Source: CAJPPJ01 sp963536495 (GTDB taxonomy: Bacteria; Bacillota_I; Bacilli_A; RF39; UBA660). Taken from it: a stretch of 64,000 nucleotides of DNA. The notes under the pieces were generated by a model. That model did not search any database. It saw only the letters and a list, made by a program, of their open reading frames with translations, and was not told the DNA's origin. Of the stretch, positions 16,508 to 24,921 are shown piece by piece. Location: NCBI GenBank assembly GCA_963536495.1, contig CAUTAF010000001.1, positions 62,001-126,000 of the forward strand. Reading direction: 5' to 3'. The number at the start of each line of letters is the position of its first letter. Positions within the stretch are counted from its first letter, which is position 1. A program made the position numbers and the translations under genes.

Positions 16508-17929
16508 ATGAATAATAAAATAACATTAAGACAAGAAGATTTTGCAAGATGGTATACAGATGTTATACAAGCAGCTAGATTATGTAGATATTCTGCTGTA
16601 AAAGGTTTTGTAATATTAGAAGAAAATGGGTATGCACTTTGGGAAAATATTCAAAAAAATTTAGATGCTATGTTTAAAGAAGCAGGACATAAAAATGTAT
16701 ATTTACCAATGCTTATACCAGAGAGTTTATTAAAAAAAGAAGCAGAATTAATAGAAGGATTTGCTCCAGAAGTAGCATGGGTTACACATGGTGGAGATAA
16801 AAAATTAGAAGATAGACTTTGTGTAAGACCAACTAGTGAAACATTATTTTGTGAATATTATAAAGATGTAACAAAATCATATAAAGATTTACCAAAATTA
16901 TGTAATCAGTGGTGTAGTGTTGTAAGATGGGAAAAAGAAACAAGACCATTTTTAAGAACAAGAGAATTTTTATGGCAAGAAGGTCATACTATTCATGAAA
17001 CTACAAAAGAAGCAGAAGAAGAAACTTTAAGAATGTTAAATATTTATAAAAGACTTTGTGAAGAATATTTAGCTATTCCAGTTTTAGCTGGTAGAAAAAC
17101 AGAAAAAGAAAAATTCGCTGGTGCAGAATATACTTTAACTTTAGAGTCTCTTATGCAAAATGGAGTAAGTTTACAATCTGCAACAAGTCATTATTTTGGT
17201 GATAAATTTTCAAGAGCATACGATGTTAAATTCTTAGGAAGAGAAAACAAGTTAGAATATCCATATCAAACATCTTGGGGTATGACTACTAGAATTATAG
17301 GTGCACTTATTATGGTTCATAGTGATGATAGAGGACTTGTTTTACCACCTAAAATAGCACCAACTCAAGTATCAATTATTAATATAGGAAAAGATGAAGA
17401 AGTTAATGATTTTTCAAATAAATTAAAAGAAATTTTAAAAAACAAAAATATTACTTCAGAAATAGATGATTCTGATAAGATGCCAGGATTTAAATTTGCA
17501 GAATCTGAAGTAAAAGGAATACCAGTTAGAGTTGAAGTTGGTAAAAGAGATTTAGATAAAAATGTAGTAGTAATAGTTAGAAGAGATAACTATGAAAAAA
17601 TAGAAGTTAGAGCAAATGAAGATTTAGGAGAAAAGATAAAAGAAATTCTTGAAGATATTCAAAAATCTTTATATGAAAAAGCTCTTAAAAATAGAGAAAA
17701 ACATACTTATAGTGCTAAAACTTTAGAAGAGATGGAAAATATTATTAATACACAACCAGGATTTATTAAAGCTATGTGGTGTGGTAATAAAGAATGTGAA
17801 GAAAAAATAAAAGAAATTAAAGGTATTAAGAGTAGACTTATACCATTTAAAGAAGAGCATATTGCAGATGAATGTATAGTTTGTAAAAAAGAAGCTAAAC
17901 ATCAAGTAGTATGGGGAATTCAATACTAA
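16508..17929 (+). CDS. proS: Prolyl-tRNA synthetase, eukaryote/archaeal-type
   Basis: A 473-residue class II synthetase charging tRNA-Pro. Class II motifs are seen in RPTSETLF, WEKETRPFLRTREFLWQEGH and GALIMVHSDDRGLVLPP. It lacks the bacterial editing insertion and has the C-terminal zinc-type module (MWCGNKEC ... CIVC), which identify the archaeal/eukaryotic-like ProRS found in some Firmicutes and Mollicutes. A terminator follows. Confidence 0.96.
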   Translation: MNNKITLRQEDFARWYTDVIQAARLCRYSAVKGFVILEENGYALWENIQKNLDAMFKEAGHKNVYLPMLIPESLLKKEAELIEGFAPEVAWVTHGGDKKLEDRLCVRPTSETLFCEYYKDVTKSYKDLPKLCNQWCSVVRWEKETRPFLRTREFLWQEGHTIHETTKEAEEETLRMLNIYKRLCEEYLAIPVLAGRKTEKEKFAGAEYTLTLESLMQNGVSLQSATSHYFGDKFSRAYDVKFLGRENKLEYPYQTSWGMTTRIIGALIMVHSDDRGLVLPPKIAPTQVSIINIGKDEEVNDFSNKLKEILKNKNITSEIDDSDKMPGFKFAESEVKGIPVRVEVGKRDLDKNVVVIVRRDNYEKIEVRANEDLGEKIKEILEDIQKSLYEKALKNREKHTYSAKTLEEMENIINTQPGFIKAMWCGNKECEEKIKEIKGIKSRLIPFKEEHIADECIVCKKEAKHQVVWGIQY

Positions 17930-17959
17930 AACATTTGATTTTATATTAAATGTTTTTTT
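17928..17959 (+). terminator. Terminator after proS
   Basis: AAAACATTT (17928-17936) pairs with AAATGTTTT (17948-17956), then further T. It ends the murC-to-proS group. Confidence 0.85.
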
Positions 17960-18018
17960 CATGATTGTTTTAAATAATTATTTGTGTTATTCTTATAAAG
18001 AATAAAAGGGTATTTATT

Positions 18019-19611
18019 ATGAAGAAGTTATCTTTTAAAGTTAGAAACAATATATTATATATTAAAGAATATAAACATGTTAAAAAAACAGATATGGAAC
18101 ATACAGTTAGTAAAACTAATATCATAGATGTAGATAATATGTATTTTTCTAGTGAGTATATTATTAAAAACAAAAAATTAATGACTAATTTTATGCATGA
18201 TTTAATAGAAAACAACACTATTGATGAAATAGAAGTAGAAAATATGTATTTTTCTAAATTGATACTTAGACTACTTCCAAGAAATGTTAAGTTTAAAAAA
18301 TATACTATTTTATCTGAAGAAAAATTAGATTTTGATAATTTTTATTTCTTGGATAAGTTAAAAATATCTGAAATATATTTATATTCTATTTTGGATTTTA
18401 TGTTTGAAAAGTTAAATGATAAAAACAAAAAAGTTATTACTAAAGAAGAATTATTATGTTTATCTAAGTTTAGAGAAGAAAATTCTATGAATACATATTC
18501 TAATATTGTTTATAATAGAGATTTAATTATATCTTATAAATTAAATAATGATGAATTATATGAATTAGATTCTTTCTTTGGAGTTAATTTAAAATTAAAA
18601 AATATTCATTTATCTTACTATGATGATGAAATATTAACTAAATTATTTCATGTTATAAAAAAATATAATAAGAAAAATATAAATATAAAAATATATTATA
18701 ATTCAAATGAATCTATTGTACCTTTTATTGATAATTTAAAAGAAACAAATAAAGAAATAATTAAGAAAAATCATATAAAGATAAAGGTTATTTATAATAA
18801 AACATATAAAAAGAAATATTTTATGAAACAACTTAATATTAATATTATTAAAGGTACACTTATTTTTATTATAGTTGCATGTTCAATTATTTTAATAAAT
18901 ACACATTATAAATGGACTAATTCACAAAAGAATGCAGAAGATATTACGAGAAATATAAATGCTAAGAAAGAAAGTATTTTAGGACAAGTAGATTATGATA
19001 AGTTAGCAAATCAAGAAAAAGATTCTACTTATATCGATACTTATTTTAAAAAATTTAATAAAGTATTTTCAGAGTTAAAGAAAATTAATAGAGATACAGT
19101 AGGATGGATTAAAGTTAATAATACAAAAATAGATTATCCAGTAGTTCAAGCAAGTGATAATGATTATTATCTAAATAGAGATTTTTATAAGAAGAGTAAT
19201 GTATACGGATGGGTATTTATGGACTTTCGTAACAAATCAAGTATTTTAGATCAAAATACAATAATATATGGACATCAAGATAGACATGGTTTAATGTTTA
19301 CTACTTTAAATGAGGCATTAAAACCAAGTTGGTATAAAAATAGTGATAATCATATAATAGAGTTAAATACACCTGGTAAACTTTATAGATTTAAAATATT
19401 TTCAGTATATATAACAGATCCAGTAACAGATTATTTAGTAACTAATTTTAATAATAAAGATAGATATACTAACTTTTTAAATAAACTTACTAAAAAGAGC
19501 ATTTATAATTTTGGAGTAAAACTTGATTCAACAGATAAGATATTAACTTTATCTACATGTTATGATGGACCTAATAAAAGGGTTGTTGTACACGCTAAAC
19601 TTATAAATTAA
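18019..19611 (+). CDS. Class B sortase fused to a large N-terminal cytosolic domain
   Basis: A 530-residue protein. Residues 1-270 are a charged domain of unknown family without signal peptide, so predicted inside the cell. One membrane helix follows (about 276-297, KGTLIFIIVACSIILINTHY). Residues 350-530 are a class B sortase: WIKVNNTKIDYPVVQ, GWVFMDFRN, catalytic H419 (YGHQDRHG), C514 (LSTCYD) and R521. Sortases join sorting-signal proteins to the wall or to each other. Typical sortase B is about 250 residues, so the N-terminal fusion is unusual. AAAGGG precedes the ATG. It is followed 9 bp later by a transglutaminase-fold gene. No sorting-signal substrate was seen in this window. Confidence 0.9.
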   Translation: MKKLSFKVRNNILYIKEYKHVKKTDMEHTVSKTNIIDVDNMYFSSEYIIKNKKLMTNFMHDLIENNTIDEIEVENMYFSKLILRLLPRNVKFKKYTILSEEKLDFDNFYFLDKLKISEIYLYSILDFMFEKLNDKNKKVITKEELLCLSKFREENSMNTYSNIVYNRDLIISYKLNNDELYELDSFFGVNLKLKNIHLSYYDDEILTKLFHVIKKYNKKNINIKIYYNSNESIVPFIDNLKETNKEIIKKNHIKIKVIYNKTYKKKYFMKQLNINIIKGTLIFIIVACSIILINTHYKWTNSQKNAEDITRNINAKKESILGQVDYDKLANQEKDSTYIDTYFKKFNKVFSELKKINRDTVGWIKVNNTKIDYPVVQASDNDYYLNRDFYKKSNVYGWVFMDFRNKSSILDQNTIIYGHQDRHGLMFTTLNEALKPSWYKNSDNHIIELNTPGKLYRFKIFSVYITDPVTDYLVTNFNNKDRYTNFLNKLTKKSIYNFGVKLDSTDKILTLSTCYDGPNKRVVVHAKLIN

Positions 19612-19620
19612 GGGATAATT

Positions 19621-20691
19621 ATGTTAAGAGAAGAAATAGAAGCAAAAGAAGCTTTAGAAAAATTAAAAGGTGATACTAATTATTTAAAAACTGGAGTAAT
19701 ATCTGGTAAAAGTAAAGAAGAATTAGAAAAAGAATACAAAGAATATAAAGATAATTTGATTAGACAAAGAAAATTAAAAATATTTATAAGTACTACTTTT
19801 TTTGGATTTTTCTTTCTTATTTTAATAATTATTGGACTTATTTTTGGATATCAAACTTATTTTAGAGATATAAAAAATAAATATGATATTGATAAAACTA
19901 GTCCTTATTATATAAATAATATTTATTTTGCAGATACATTTTTATCTGAAAAACATCTTACAGTAGATGAAAGAGAAGAATATAAAAGATGGTTAAAATC
20001 TATTAAAGAATATAAAAAATCTTATGTTGTTAATTTTAAAAATTTTCAATCTAAATCATTAAGTGAAATAACAGGATCTATTAAAAAAATTTATAAAATT
20101 ATGAAGTTAGAACATCCGGAATTATTTTATTTTGATACCTATGTAATGGAATCTAGTAATGGAATTTATAATATAGAAATATTTAATTACTACAATACTA
20201 AATTTAAAATAACAAAAGATTTAAAAACATTTAAATTAGAAAGAAAAGTAGATGATTTTTTATCAACTGTTAAATCTACTTCTGATTATAATAAAATAAA
20301 ACAAGTATATGATTATTTATCTGATAAAAAATTAGAAATAGGGGTATTAAATGAAAATCAAAACTTTTCAACTGCTATTATTTCTAATAAAACATCTTGT
20401 GAATCTATTGCTAAAGCAGCACAAATTTTGTTAAGAAGACTTAATATTTCTTCAAGATTAGTATCTGGAACATTATATGAACAACCAAGATATTATAATA
20501 TTGTTAAATTAAGTGATGGTTATTATATATTTGATGCTTGTATAGGAGCAGAAATAAAAGATAGTAATGATCAAGAAGATTATCAAAAAGGAATGCTTGC
20601 ATTTAATACATCTGATTATCAAACAGATTTAGTAAATATAAAAGAAGAAGGAATGGGGAATCTTTACAAATATAGAAAGACTAATGAATAA
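19621..20691 (+). CDS. Membrane-anchored transglutaminase-like protein, catalytic His not found
   Basis: A 356-residue protein: charged N-terminal coil (1-52), one membrane helix (about 54-78), then an exported region with a transglutaminase-like core (about 220-330). The core Cys is C260 in SNKTSCESIAKAAQILL. The second motif, usually HAWNIVK, reads RYYNIVK, so the His is replaced; the third motif is YYIFDAC with Asp. Catalysis is doubtful unless another His serves. It lies between the sortase and scpA; its stop overlaps the scpA start (TAATG). A cell-wall role with the sortase is inference. Confidence 0.75.
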   Translation: MLREEIEAKEALEKLKGDTNYLKTGVISGKSKEELEKEYKEYKDNLIRQRKLKIFISTTFFGFFFLILIIIGLIFGYQTYFRDIKNKYDIDKTSPYYINNIYFADTFLSEKHLTVDEREEYKRWLKSIKEYKKSYVVNFKNFQSKSLSEITGSIKKIYKIMKLEHPELFYFDTYVMESSNGIYNIEIFNYYNTKFKITKDLKTFKLERKVDDFLSTVKSTSDYNKIKQVYDYLSDKKLEIGVLNENQNFSTAIISNKTSCESIAKAAQILLRRLNISSRLVSGTLYEQPRYYNIVKLSDGYYIFDACIGAEIKDSNDQEDYQKGMLAFNTSDYQTDLVNIKEEGMGNLYKYRKTNE

Positions 20692-21395
20692 TGGAGTACA
20701 TATATAATCTAAATGAATTTGAAGGCCCAATGAGTTTACTTTTAGAACTTATTAAAAAAGAAAAAATGGATATATTTTCAGTTAATCTAGAAAATATAAT
20801 TGATACATATCTAAATGTGATAAAGACAGCTCAAAAACTTGATATTGATATAGCTAGTGATTATTTAGTTATGGCTAGTGATTTACTTCTTATAAAATCT
20901 AGAAAACTACTTCCTAGACAAGAAAAAGAAGTGTTAGAAGAAGAATTGACTGAAGAGAAGTTAAGAGAAAAATTAATAAACTATGAAATGTATGTAGAAT
21001 TTGCTAAAAAATTAAAAAATTTTAAAGAAGATAGAGATTATTATTATAGTAAAACATCTACTGATATAAATTATAAAAAGGATGAAGTATTAACTAATGA
21101 TGGTAGTTATACGATAGATAAATTAAAAGAAATATTTGAAAAAATGTTAGAAGTAGAAGAAAAATTAGAAAAAAGAGAAATAACATATAATAAAGTATCT
21201 GTAAAAGAAAGAATAAAATTTATTAAAGAAGAACTTTTAAGAAGAAAAACTATTAATTTTTATGAACTATTTCAACCTTTTGAGAAAGATGTTATAGTAG
21301 CAAGTTTTTTAGCAATTTTAGAACTTGCTAGTAATAGTTTTTTAACAATTAAACAAGAAGATAATTTTTCAAATATAATATGTGAGGTTAGATAA
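20691..21395 (+). CDS. scpA: Segregation and condensation protein A
   Basis: A 234-residue kleisin that bridges the SMC heads with ScpB. The N-terminus YNLNEFEGPMSLLLELIKKE and the LMASDLLLIKSRKLLPRQ-like segment (VMASDLLLIKSRKLLP) are diagnostic; a C-terminal winged helix (FYELFQPFEKDVIVASFLAILEL) binds SMC. Overlaps its neighbours on both sides, and is followed by scpB as usual. Confidence 0.95.
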   Translation: MEYIYNLNEFEGPMSLLLELIKKEKMDIFSVNLENIIDTYLNVIKTAQKLDIDIASDYLVMASDLLLIKSRKLLPRQEKEVLEEELTEEKLREKLINYEMYVEFAKKLKNFKEDRDYYYSKTSTDINYKKDEVLTNDGSYTIDKLKEIFEKMLEVEEKLEKREITYNKVSVKERIKFIKEELLRRKTINFYELFQPFEKDVIVASFLAILELASNSFLTIKQEDNFSNIICEVR

Positions 21396-21898
21396 TGAAG
21401 ACAGCTATAGTAGAAGGATTACTATTTATAAGAGGAGACATAGGGGTAAGTGAAGAAGAAATTTTAAGTTTAATAAAGCAAGAAGAATTAGAAGAAGTAA
21501 TAAAAGAATTAAAAGATAAGTATGCTTTAGAAAATAGTGGAATTACATTAAAAAAATATGGTGATTTATATAAATTAACAACAAAAGAAGAATATAGTGG
21601 TTATTATGAAAAGTTTTTTGATGATCCTAAAAATATGAATTTATCAAATTCTTTGTTAGAAGTATTATCAATTATTACTTTTGAAGGACCTATTACAGTA
21701 AAAACGATAGAAAAAATAAGAGGAATTTCTAGTAGAGAACAAGTTAGAAGATTAAAATCTTTAGATTTGATAGAAGAAGCAGGTAAAAGTGAAGAACTAG
21801 GGCATGCTACTTTATATAAAATTACAAATAATTTTTTAGATTTCTTTGGAATTGAAAATCTAAAAGAATTAAAAGATAAACAAACTGATATTAATTAG
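21395..21898 (+). CDS. scpB: Segregation and condensation protein B
   Basis: A 167-residue tandem winged-helix protein of the SMC-ScpAB condensin. The second winged helix contains LLEVLSIITFEGPITVKTIE and ISSREQVRRLKSLDLIEEAG, typical of the family. The ATG overlaps the scpA stop by one base (TAATG). Its last codons overlap a terminator. Confidence 0.95.
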   Translation: MKTAIVEGLLFIRGDIGVSEEEILSLIKQEELEEVIKELKDKYALENSGITLKKYGDLYKLTTKEEYSGYYEKFFDDPKNMNLSNSLLEVLSIITFEGPITVKTIEKIRGISSREQVRRLKSLDLIEEAGKSEELGHATLYKITNNFLDFFGIENLKELKDKQTDIN

Positions 21899-21908
21899 TT
21901 TGTTTTCT
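21878..21908 (+). terminator. Terminator overlapping the scpB stop
   Basis: AAACAAACT (21878-21886) pairs with AGTTTGTTT (21897-21905). The stop codon is in the hairpin. Confidence 0.7.
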
Positions 21909-21936
21909 TTACAATGAATTAAATTTATTATATAAT
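21908..21936 (+). promoter_or_regulatory. Promoter of tRNA-Arg
   Basis: TTTACA (21908-21913), 17 bp, TATAAT (21931-21936). Predicted start lies about six bases before the tRNA. Confidence 0.75.
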
Positions 21937-21948
21937 TTACATGTTTAT

Positions 21949-22026
21949 GCACCCGTAGCTCAGTTGGATTAGAGTGCTTGGCTACGAACCAAGAGGTCAG
22001 GAGTTCGAGTCTCTTCGGGTGCACCA
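21949..22026 (+). tRNA. tRNA-Arg(ACG)
   Basis: Cloverleaf with acceptor GCACCCG/CGGGTGC, anticodon loop CTACGAA (ACG), T-arm GAGTTCGAGTCTC, encoded CCA. The A34 is normally deaminated to inosine by TadA. Confidence 0.95.
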
Positions 22027-22037
22027 TAATAATAATT

Positions 22038-22060
22038 AAACAACTTAAAAGTTGTTTTTT
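22038..22060 (+). terminator. Terminator after tRNA-Arg
   Basis: AAACAAC (22038-22044) pairs with GTTGTTT (22051-22057), then T residues. Confidence 0.75.
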
Positions 22061-22080
22061 ACTAAAATAAAGAAAAACTA

Positions 22081-22109
22081 TTCACAAAAATAATATCTTG
22101 TTATATAAT
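22081..22109 (+). promoter_or_regulatory. Promoter of tRNA-Pro
   Basis: TTCACA (22081-22086), 17 bp, TATAAT (22104-22109). The predicted start is within a few bases of the mature tRNA 5' end. Confidence 0.7.
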
Positions 22110-22117
22110 TTATTTAT

Positions 22118-22194
22118 CGGGAAGTGGCTCAGCTTGGTAGAGCACCTGGTTTGGGACCAGGGGGTCGCAGGTTCAAATCCTGTCTTCCCGACCA
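22118..22194 (+). tRNA. tRNA-Pro(TGG)
   Basis: Acceptor CGGGAAG/CTTCCCG, anticodon loop TTTGGGA (TGG), T-loop GTTCAAATC, encoded CCA. Confidence 0.95.
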
Positions 22195-22205
22195 TTTAAA
22201 AATTT

Positions 22206-22236
22206 AAAACATTATAATTTATTATAATGTTTTTTT
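22206..22236 (+). terminator. Terminator after tRNA-Pro
   Basis: A perfect 12 bp stem (22206-22217 with 22222-22233) and 4 nt loop, followed by T. Confidence 0.85.
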
Positions 22237-22311
22237 CTTTTTATATAAAAAAATATAAAAAAATGTTGTTAAACTTAAAAAGATATGGTAACATTGTAAA
22301 TGTATCTATGT

Positions 22312-22404
22312 GGAGGAATACCCAAGTCTGGCTGAAGGGATCGGTCTTGAAAACCGACAGGTCGGGAAACCGGCGCAGGGGTTCGAATCCCTTTTCCTCC
22401 GCCA
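22312..22404 (+). tRNA. tRNA-Ser(TGA)
   Basis: Class II tRNA of 93 nt with long variable arm; anticodon loop CTTGAAA (TGA); acceptor GGAGGAA/TTCCTCC; encoded CCA. Confidence 0.95.
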
Positions 22405-22420
22405 ATATATATTTACATAT

Positions 22421-22498
22421 CGCGGGATAGAGCAGTTTGGTTAGCTCGTTGGGCTCATAACCCAAAGGTCGAAGGTTCAAATCCTTCTCCCGCTACCA
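22421..22498 (+). tRNA. Initiator tRNA-fMet(CAT)
   Basis: Anticodon loop CTCATAA between GGG and CCC pairs, and a C1-T72 mismatch at the end of the acceptor stem, both hallmarks of the bacterial initiator. CCA is encoded. Confidence 0.93.
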
Positions 22499-22502
22499 TT
22501 AT

Positions 22503-22579
22503 GGTCTCGTGGTGGAGTGGTTTAACACGTCTGCCTGTCAAGCAGAAGATCGCGGGTTCAATTCCCGTCGAGACCGCCA
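22503..22579 (+). tRNA. tRNA-Asp(GTC)
   Basis: Acceptor GGTCTCG/CGAGACC, anticodon loop CTGTCAA (GTC), encoded CCA. Four bases after tRNA-fMet, so one transcript. Confidence 0.95.
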
Positions 22580-22582
22580 TAT

Positions 22583-22658
<76 letters not shown>

Positions 22659-22699
22659 GATAGATACTAACTAAAACTTTTAAAGTTTAAGTAATAAAT

Positions 22700-22723
22700 A
22701 CTAACAGAAATGTTAGTTTTTTT
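22700..22723 (+). terminator. Terminator after the tRNA cluster
   Basis: ACTAACA (22700-22706) pairs with TGTTAGT (22711-22717), then seven T. Confidence 0.85.
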
Positions 22724-22774
22724 ATTTGATAAAACTTAAGTATTAAAGTAAAATGAAATTTGAGAGGTTTTATT

Positions 22775-23794
22775 ATGATTACTATACCAATAAAAAATAA
22801 GAACAATATTACTTATAAAGAAAAACTAGCACAGAAAACTGATTATGTAATTATAGTAAACGATGAAACAAGTTCTAATGTTAGTGATCTTTTTATTATA
22901 TGGAATCAAAAAGCTAAAGTATTTATTTGTTCAGAATTATCAGATTTTTATAATTATTTAAAAATAAATAAAATTACTAAAAAATATAATATTATAATAA
23001 TTGGAAGTTCAAAAACAGAATATAAAGAAATAGAAAAATATTATTACTTTTTAAAATTTTATTTTAATGTATTAGAAAATAAAAAATATCTAAATTATAA
23101 AAGTAGTAATAAACATATAGAAAATTTAAGATTATTTTCTTTAGTAGCATATCAAAAAAATGATAATTTAAATCAAAATATGATTAAATATTTAGAAATA
23201 TTAAATACTGAAAATGTTTTAAATATTACAAGTTCATATAATTTACTTAACAGTTATGTAAAACATAAAAATTTTAATTATATATTAGAATTAATAAATG
23301 ATAATATTAGAAAAAAATATTTATTTAATTCTTTAGAAATAAAGAGTGATGATGATATGTTAGAATGTATAGATACTTATAAAACATTTAATCTTATTCC
23401 TTTTATGATAAATTTATATTTATCAATGGAAGATAAAGAAGTATTGAAAATAACTAAATTATTAGAAGGAATAAATAAATATTTAAGATTAAAAAGAGAT
23501 ATTTCTAACATAGATAATTTAGCTGAAGAAAAAATAATTAATTTTCATAATTTAATATTCTTTTTAGAAAGAAAACAAAATGATATAAATAAATTTAATA
23601 ATCAAAAATTATCACTTAGAGATGTTAAAGAATTAAAAAATTTACTTATGATAAGTAAAAGTTATAAAAAATGTTTAGAAGAAAAAGAAAAATTAATTAA
23701 TAACATTTATTTAAAAATAAAAAATAGTAGATCTCTAGATAAAAAAATAAAAGAAACATTATTGGGATTTATAGCATTTATTGATGCAAAATAA
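22775..23794 (+). CDS. Hypothetical cytosolic protein
   Basis: A 339-residue Lys/Asn-rich protein; no family recognised. The first 90 residues alternate hydrophobic strands and helices (YVIIVNDETSS, AKVFICSEL, YNIIIIGSS) like a small alpha/beta sensor-type domain; the rest is helical with heptad-like runs. No signal peptide or membrane helix. ATG 22775 is used because GAGAGG lies eight bases upstream. It is a single-gene unit between the tRNA cluster and a convergent lipoprotein gene. Confidence 0.75.
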   Translation: MITIPIKNKNNITYKEKLAQKTDYVIIVNDETSSNVSDLFIIWNQKAKVFICSELSDFYNYLKINKITKKYNIIIIGSSKTEYKEIEKYYYFLKFYFNVLENKKYLNYKSSNKHIENLRLFSLVAYQKNDNLNQNMIKYLEILNTENVLNITSSYNLLNSYVKHKNFNYILELINDNIRKKYLFNSLEIKSDDDMLECIDTYKTFNLIPFMINLYLSMEDKEVLKITKLLEGINKYLRLKRDISNIDNLAEEKIINFHNLIFFLERKQNDINKFNNQKLSLRDVKELKNLLMISKSYKKCLEEKEKLINNIYLKIKNSRSLDKKIKETLLGFIAFIDAK

Positions 23795-23822
23795 AAAAAG
23801 TTCTATTTTAGAACTTTTTTAT
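23794..23822. terminator. Bidirectional terminator
   Basis: AAAAAAGTTCT (23794-23804) pairs with AGAACTTTTTT (23810-23820); T runs on both strands serve the two convergent genes. Confidence 0.85.
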
Positions 23823-24238
23823 TTATTTTGTAAGTAACCAGCATTTTTTAAAGAAGATATAGTAGCTGATTCATTTTTATAACCTAAAGATCTTTTTAAT
23901 TTACTTACTTCTTTTCCTTTTTCAAAGAATAAGATTGTAGGAGTACCAAGTGAACCAAAATTCTTTGTTAATTCTTTGTCTTCTTCATCATTAATGTTTG
24001 CTAAATTAAGAACGTAAACTTTTAATTTGTTTTCTTTAGTAATTTTTTCTAATATTGGTTTATATTCTTCACACCAATGACATCCAGTACGATAAGCTTC
24101 TAAAATAAAACTTTCATTGTTTTTTTGTTTATTTACAAATTCTTTGTAACTTATTTCTTGTAAATATTCACTTTTATTACCACATGCAGTAATTAAGAAA
24201 GTAAATATTAAAACTATAAATATTCCTATTTTTTTCAT
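23819..24238 (-). CDS. Thioredoxin-fold lipoprotein
   Basis: A 139-residue exported lipoprotein: signal peptide with lipobox LITAC (lipidated Cys19), then a thioredoxin fold. The redox site is YRTGCHWCEEY (CxxC), and the cis-Pro loop is GTPTILFF. It probably reduces or oxidises thiols outside the membrane. GAGGTGA precedes the start, and a minus-strand TATAAT lies at 24255-24260. LspA, which would process it, is encoded at 43.2 kb. Confidence 0.88.
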   Translation of the reverse strand: MKKIGIFIVLIFTFLITACGNKSEYLQEISYKEFVNKQKNNESFILEAYRTGCHWCEEYKPILEKITKENKLKVYVLNLANINDEEDKELTKNFGSLGTPTILFFEKGKEVSKLKRSLGYKNESATISSLKNAGYLQNK

Positions 24239-24322
24239 TTTTCACCTCGTCTATTATTATATCAAATTAAATTGATAAAACACAATATTTATACTATTAT
24301 GTTAATATAAATAGAGGTATGT

Positions 24323-24919
24323 ATGATATATATAGGTATATGTATTTTTTTATTACTATTGATAATATTTATTAATGTTATTTATGATTTTAAAGAAACT
24401 TTTAAGTTGATTTTTATATCTTTTATATATGGTTTAGTCTTAGTTTCTTTAATATTTTTAGATAAGATAGCTGTTTTAATATTGTTTATTATATCATCTT
24501 ATTTTATTTATAGATTTCTTATATATAAAGAAAAGTTTTTTTATAAAAATTTAGAATATCAAATATCTTTATTTTATATGACTAGTTTTAGCGTTATTCT
24601 TATAAAATATAATGAATTATTAAAATTTGTTCCGCTTATATTTATGTTATCTATAATTTTATATAAAGATAGAATGCTAAATAGAGTAAAAATACTAGAA
24701 TATTTTCTATTTACAATAGTGTATTTTCTATTTATATATACGAATGTATACATTAAATTTATTTTTTTGATAATTTTATTTTTAATGTATTTGAAAAATT
24801 TCTTAAATTATTATATTTTGGTTTCTCAAAATAATATCATAATATTAAATGATAATTTTTATATTAATAGAAAAAAATATAGTAAAGATAAAGATATAAT
24901 AAATTTTAAAGGAGAATAA
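24323..24919 (+). CDS. Polytopic membrane protein of unknown family
   Basis: A 198-residue protein, almost entirely hydrophobic with about six membrane helices and a short Asn/Lys-rich C-terminal tail. AGAGG precedes ATG 24323. It starts an apparent operon with the P-loop and prepilin genes (gaps of 2 and 15 bp). A role as an assembly or peptidase partner of the prepilin is a guess; no prepilin-peptidase Asp motif was found. Confidence 0.65.
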   Translation: MIYIGICIFLLLLIIFINVIYDFKETFKLIFISFIYGLVLVSLIFLDKIAVLILFIISSYFIYRFLIYKEKFFYKNLEYQISLFYMTSFSVILIKYNELLKFVPLIFMLSIILYKDRMLNRVKILEYFLFTIVYFLFIYTNVYIKFIFLIILFLMYLKNFLNYYILVSQNNIIILNDNFYINRKKYSKDKDIINFKGE

Positions 24920-24921
24920 AA

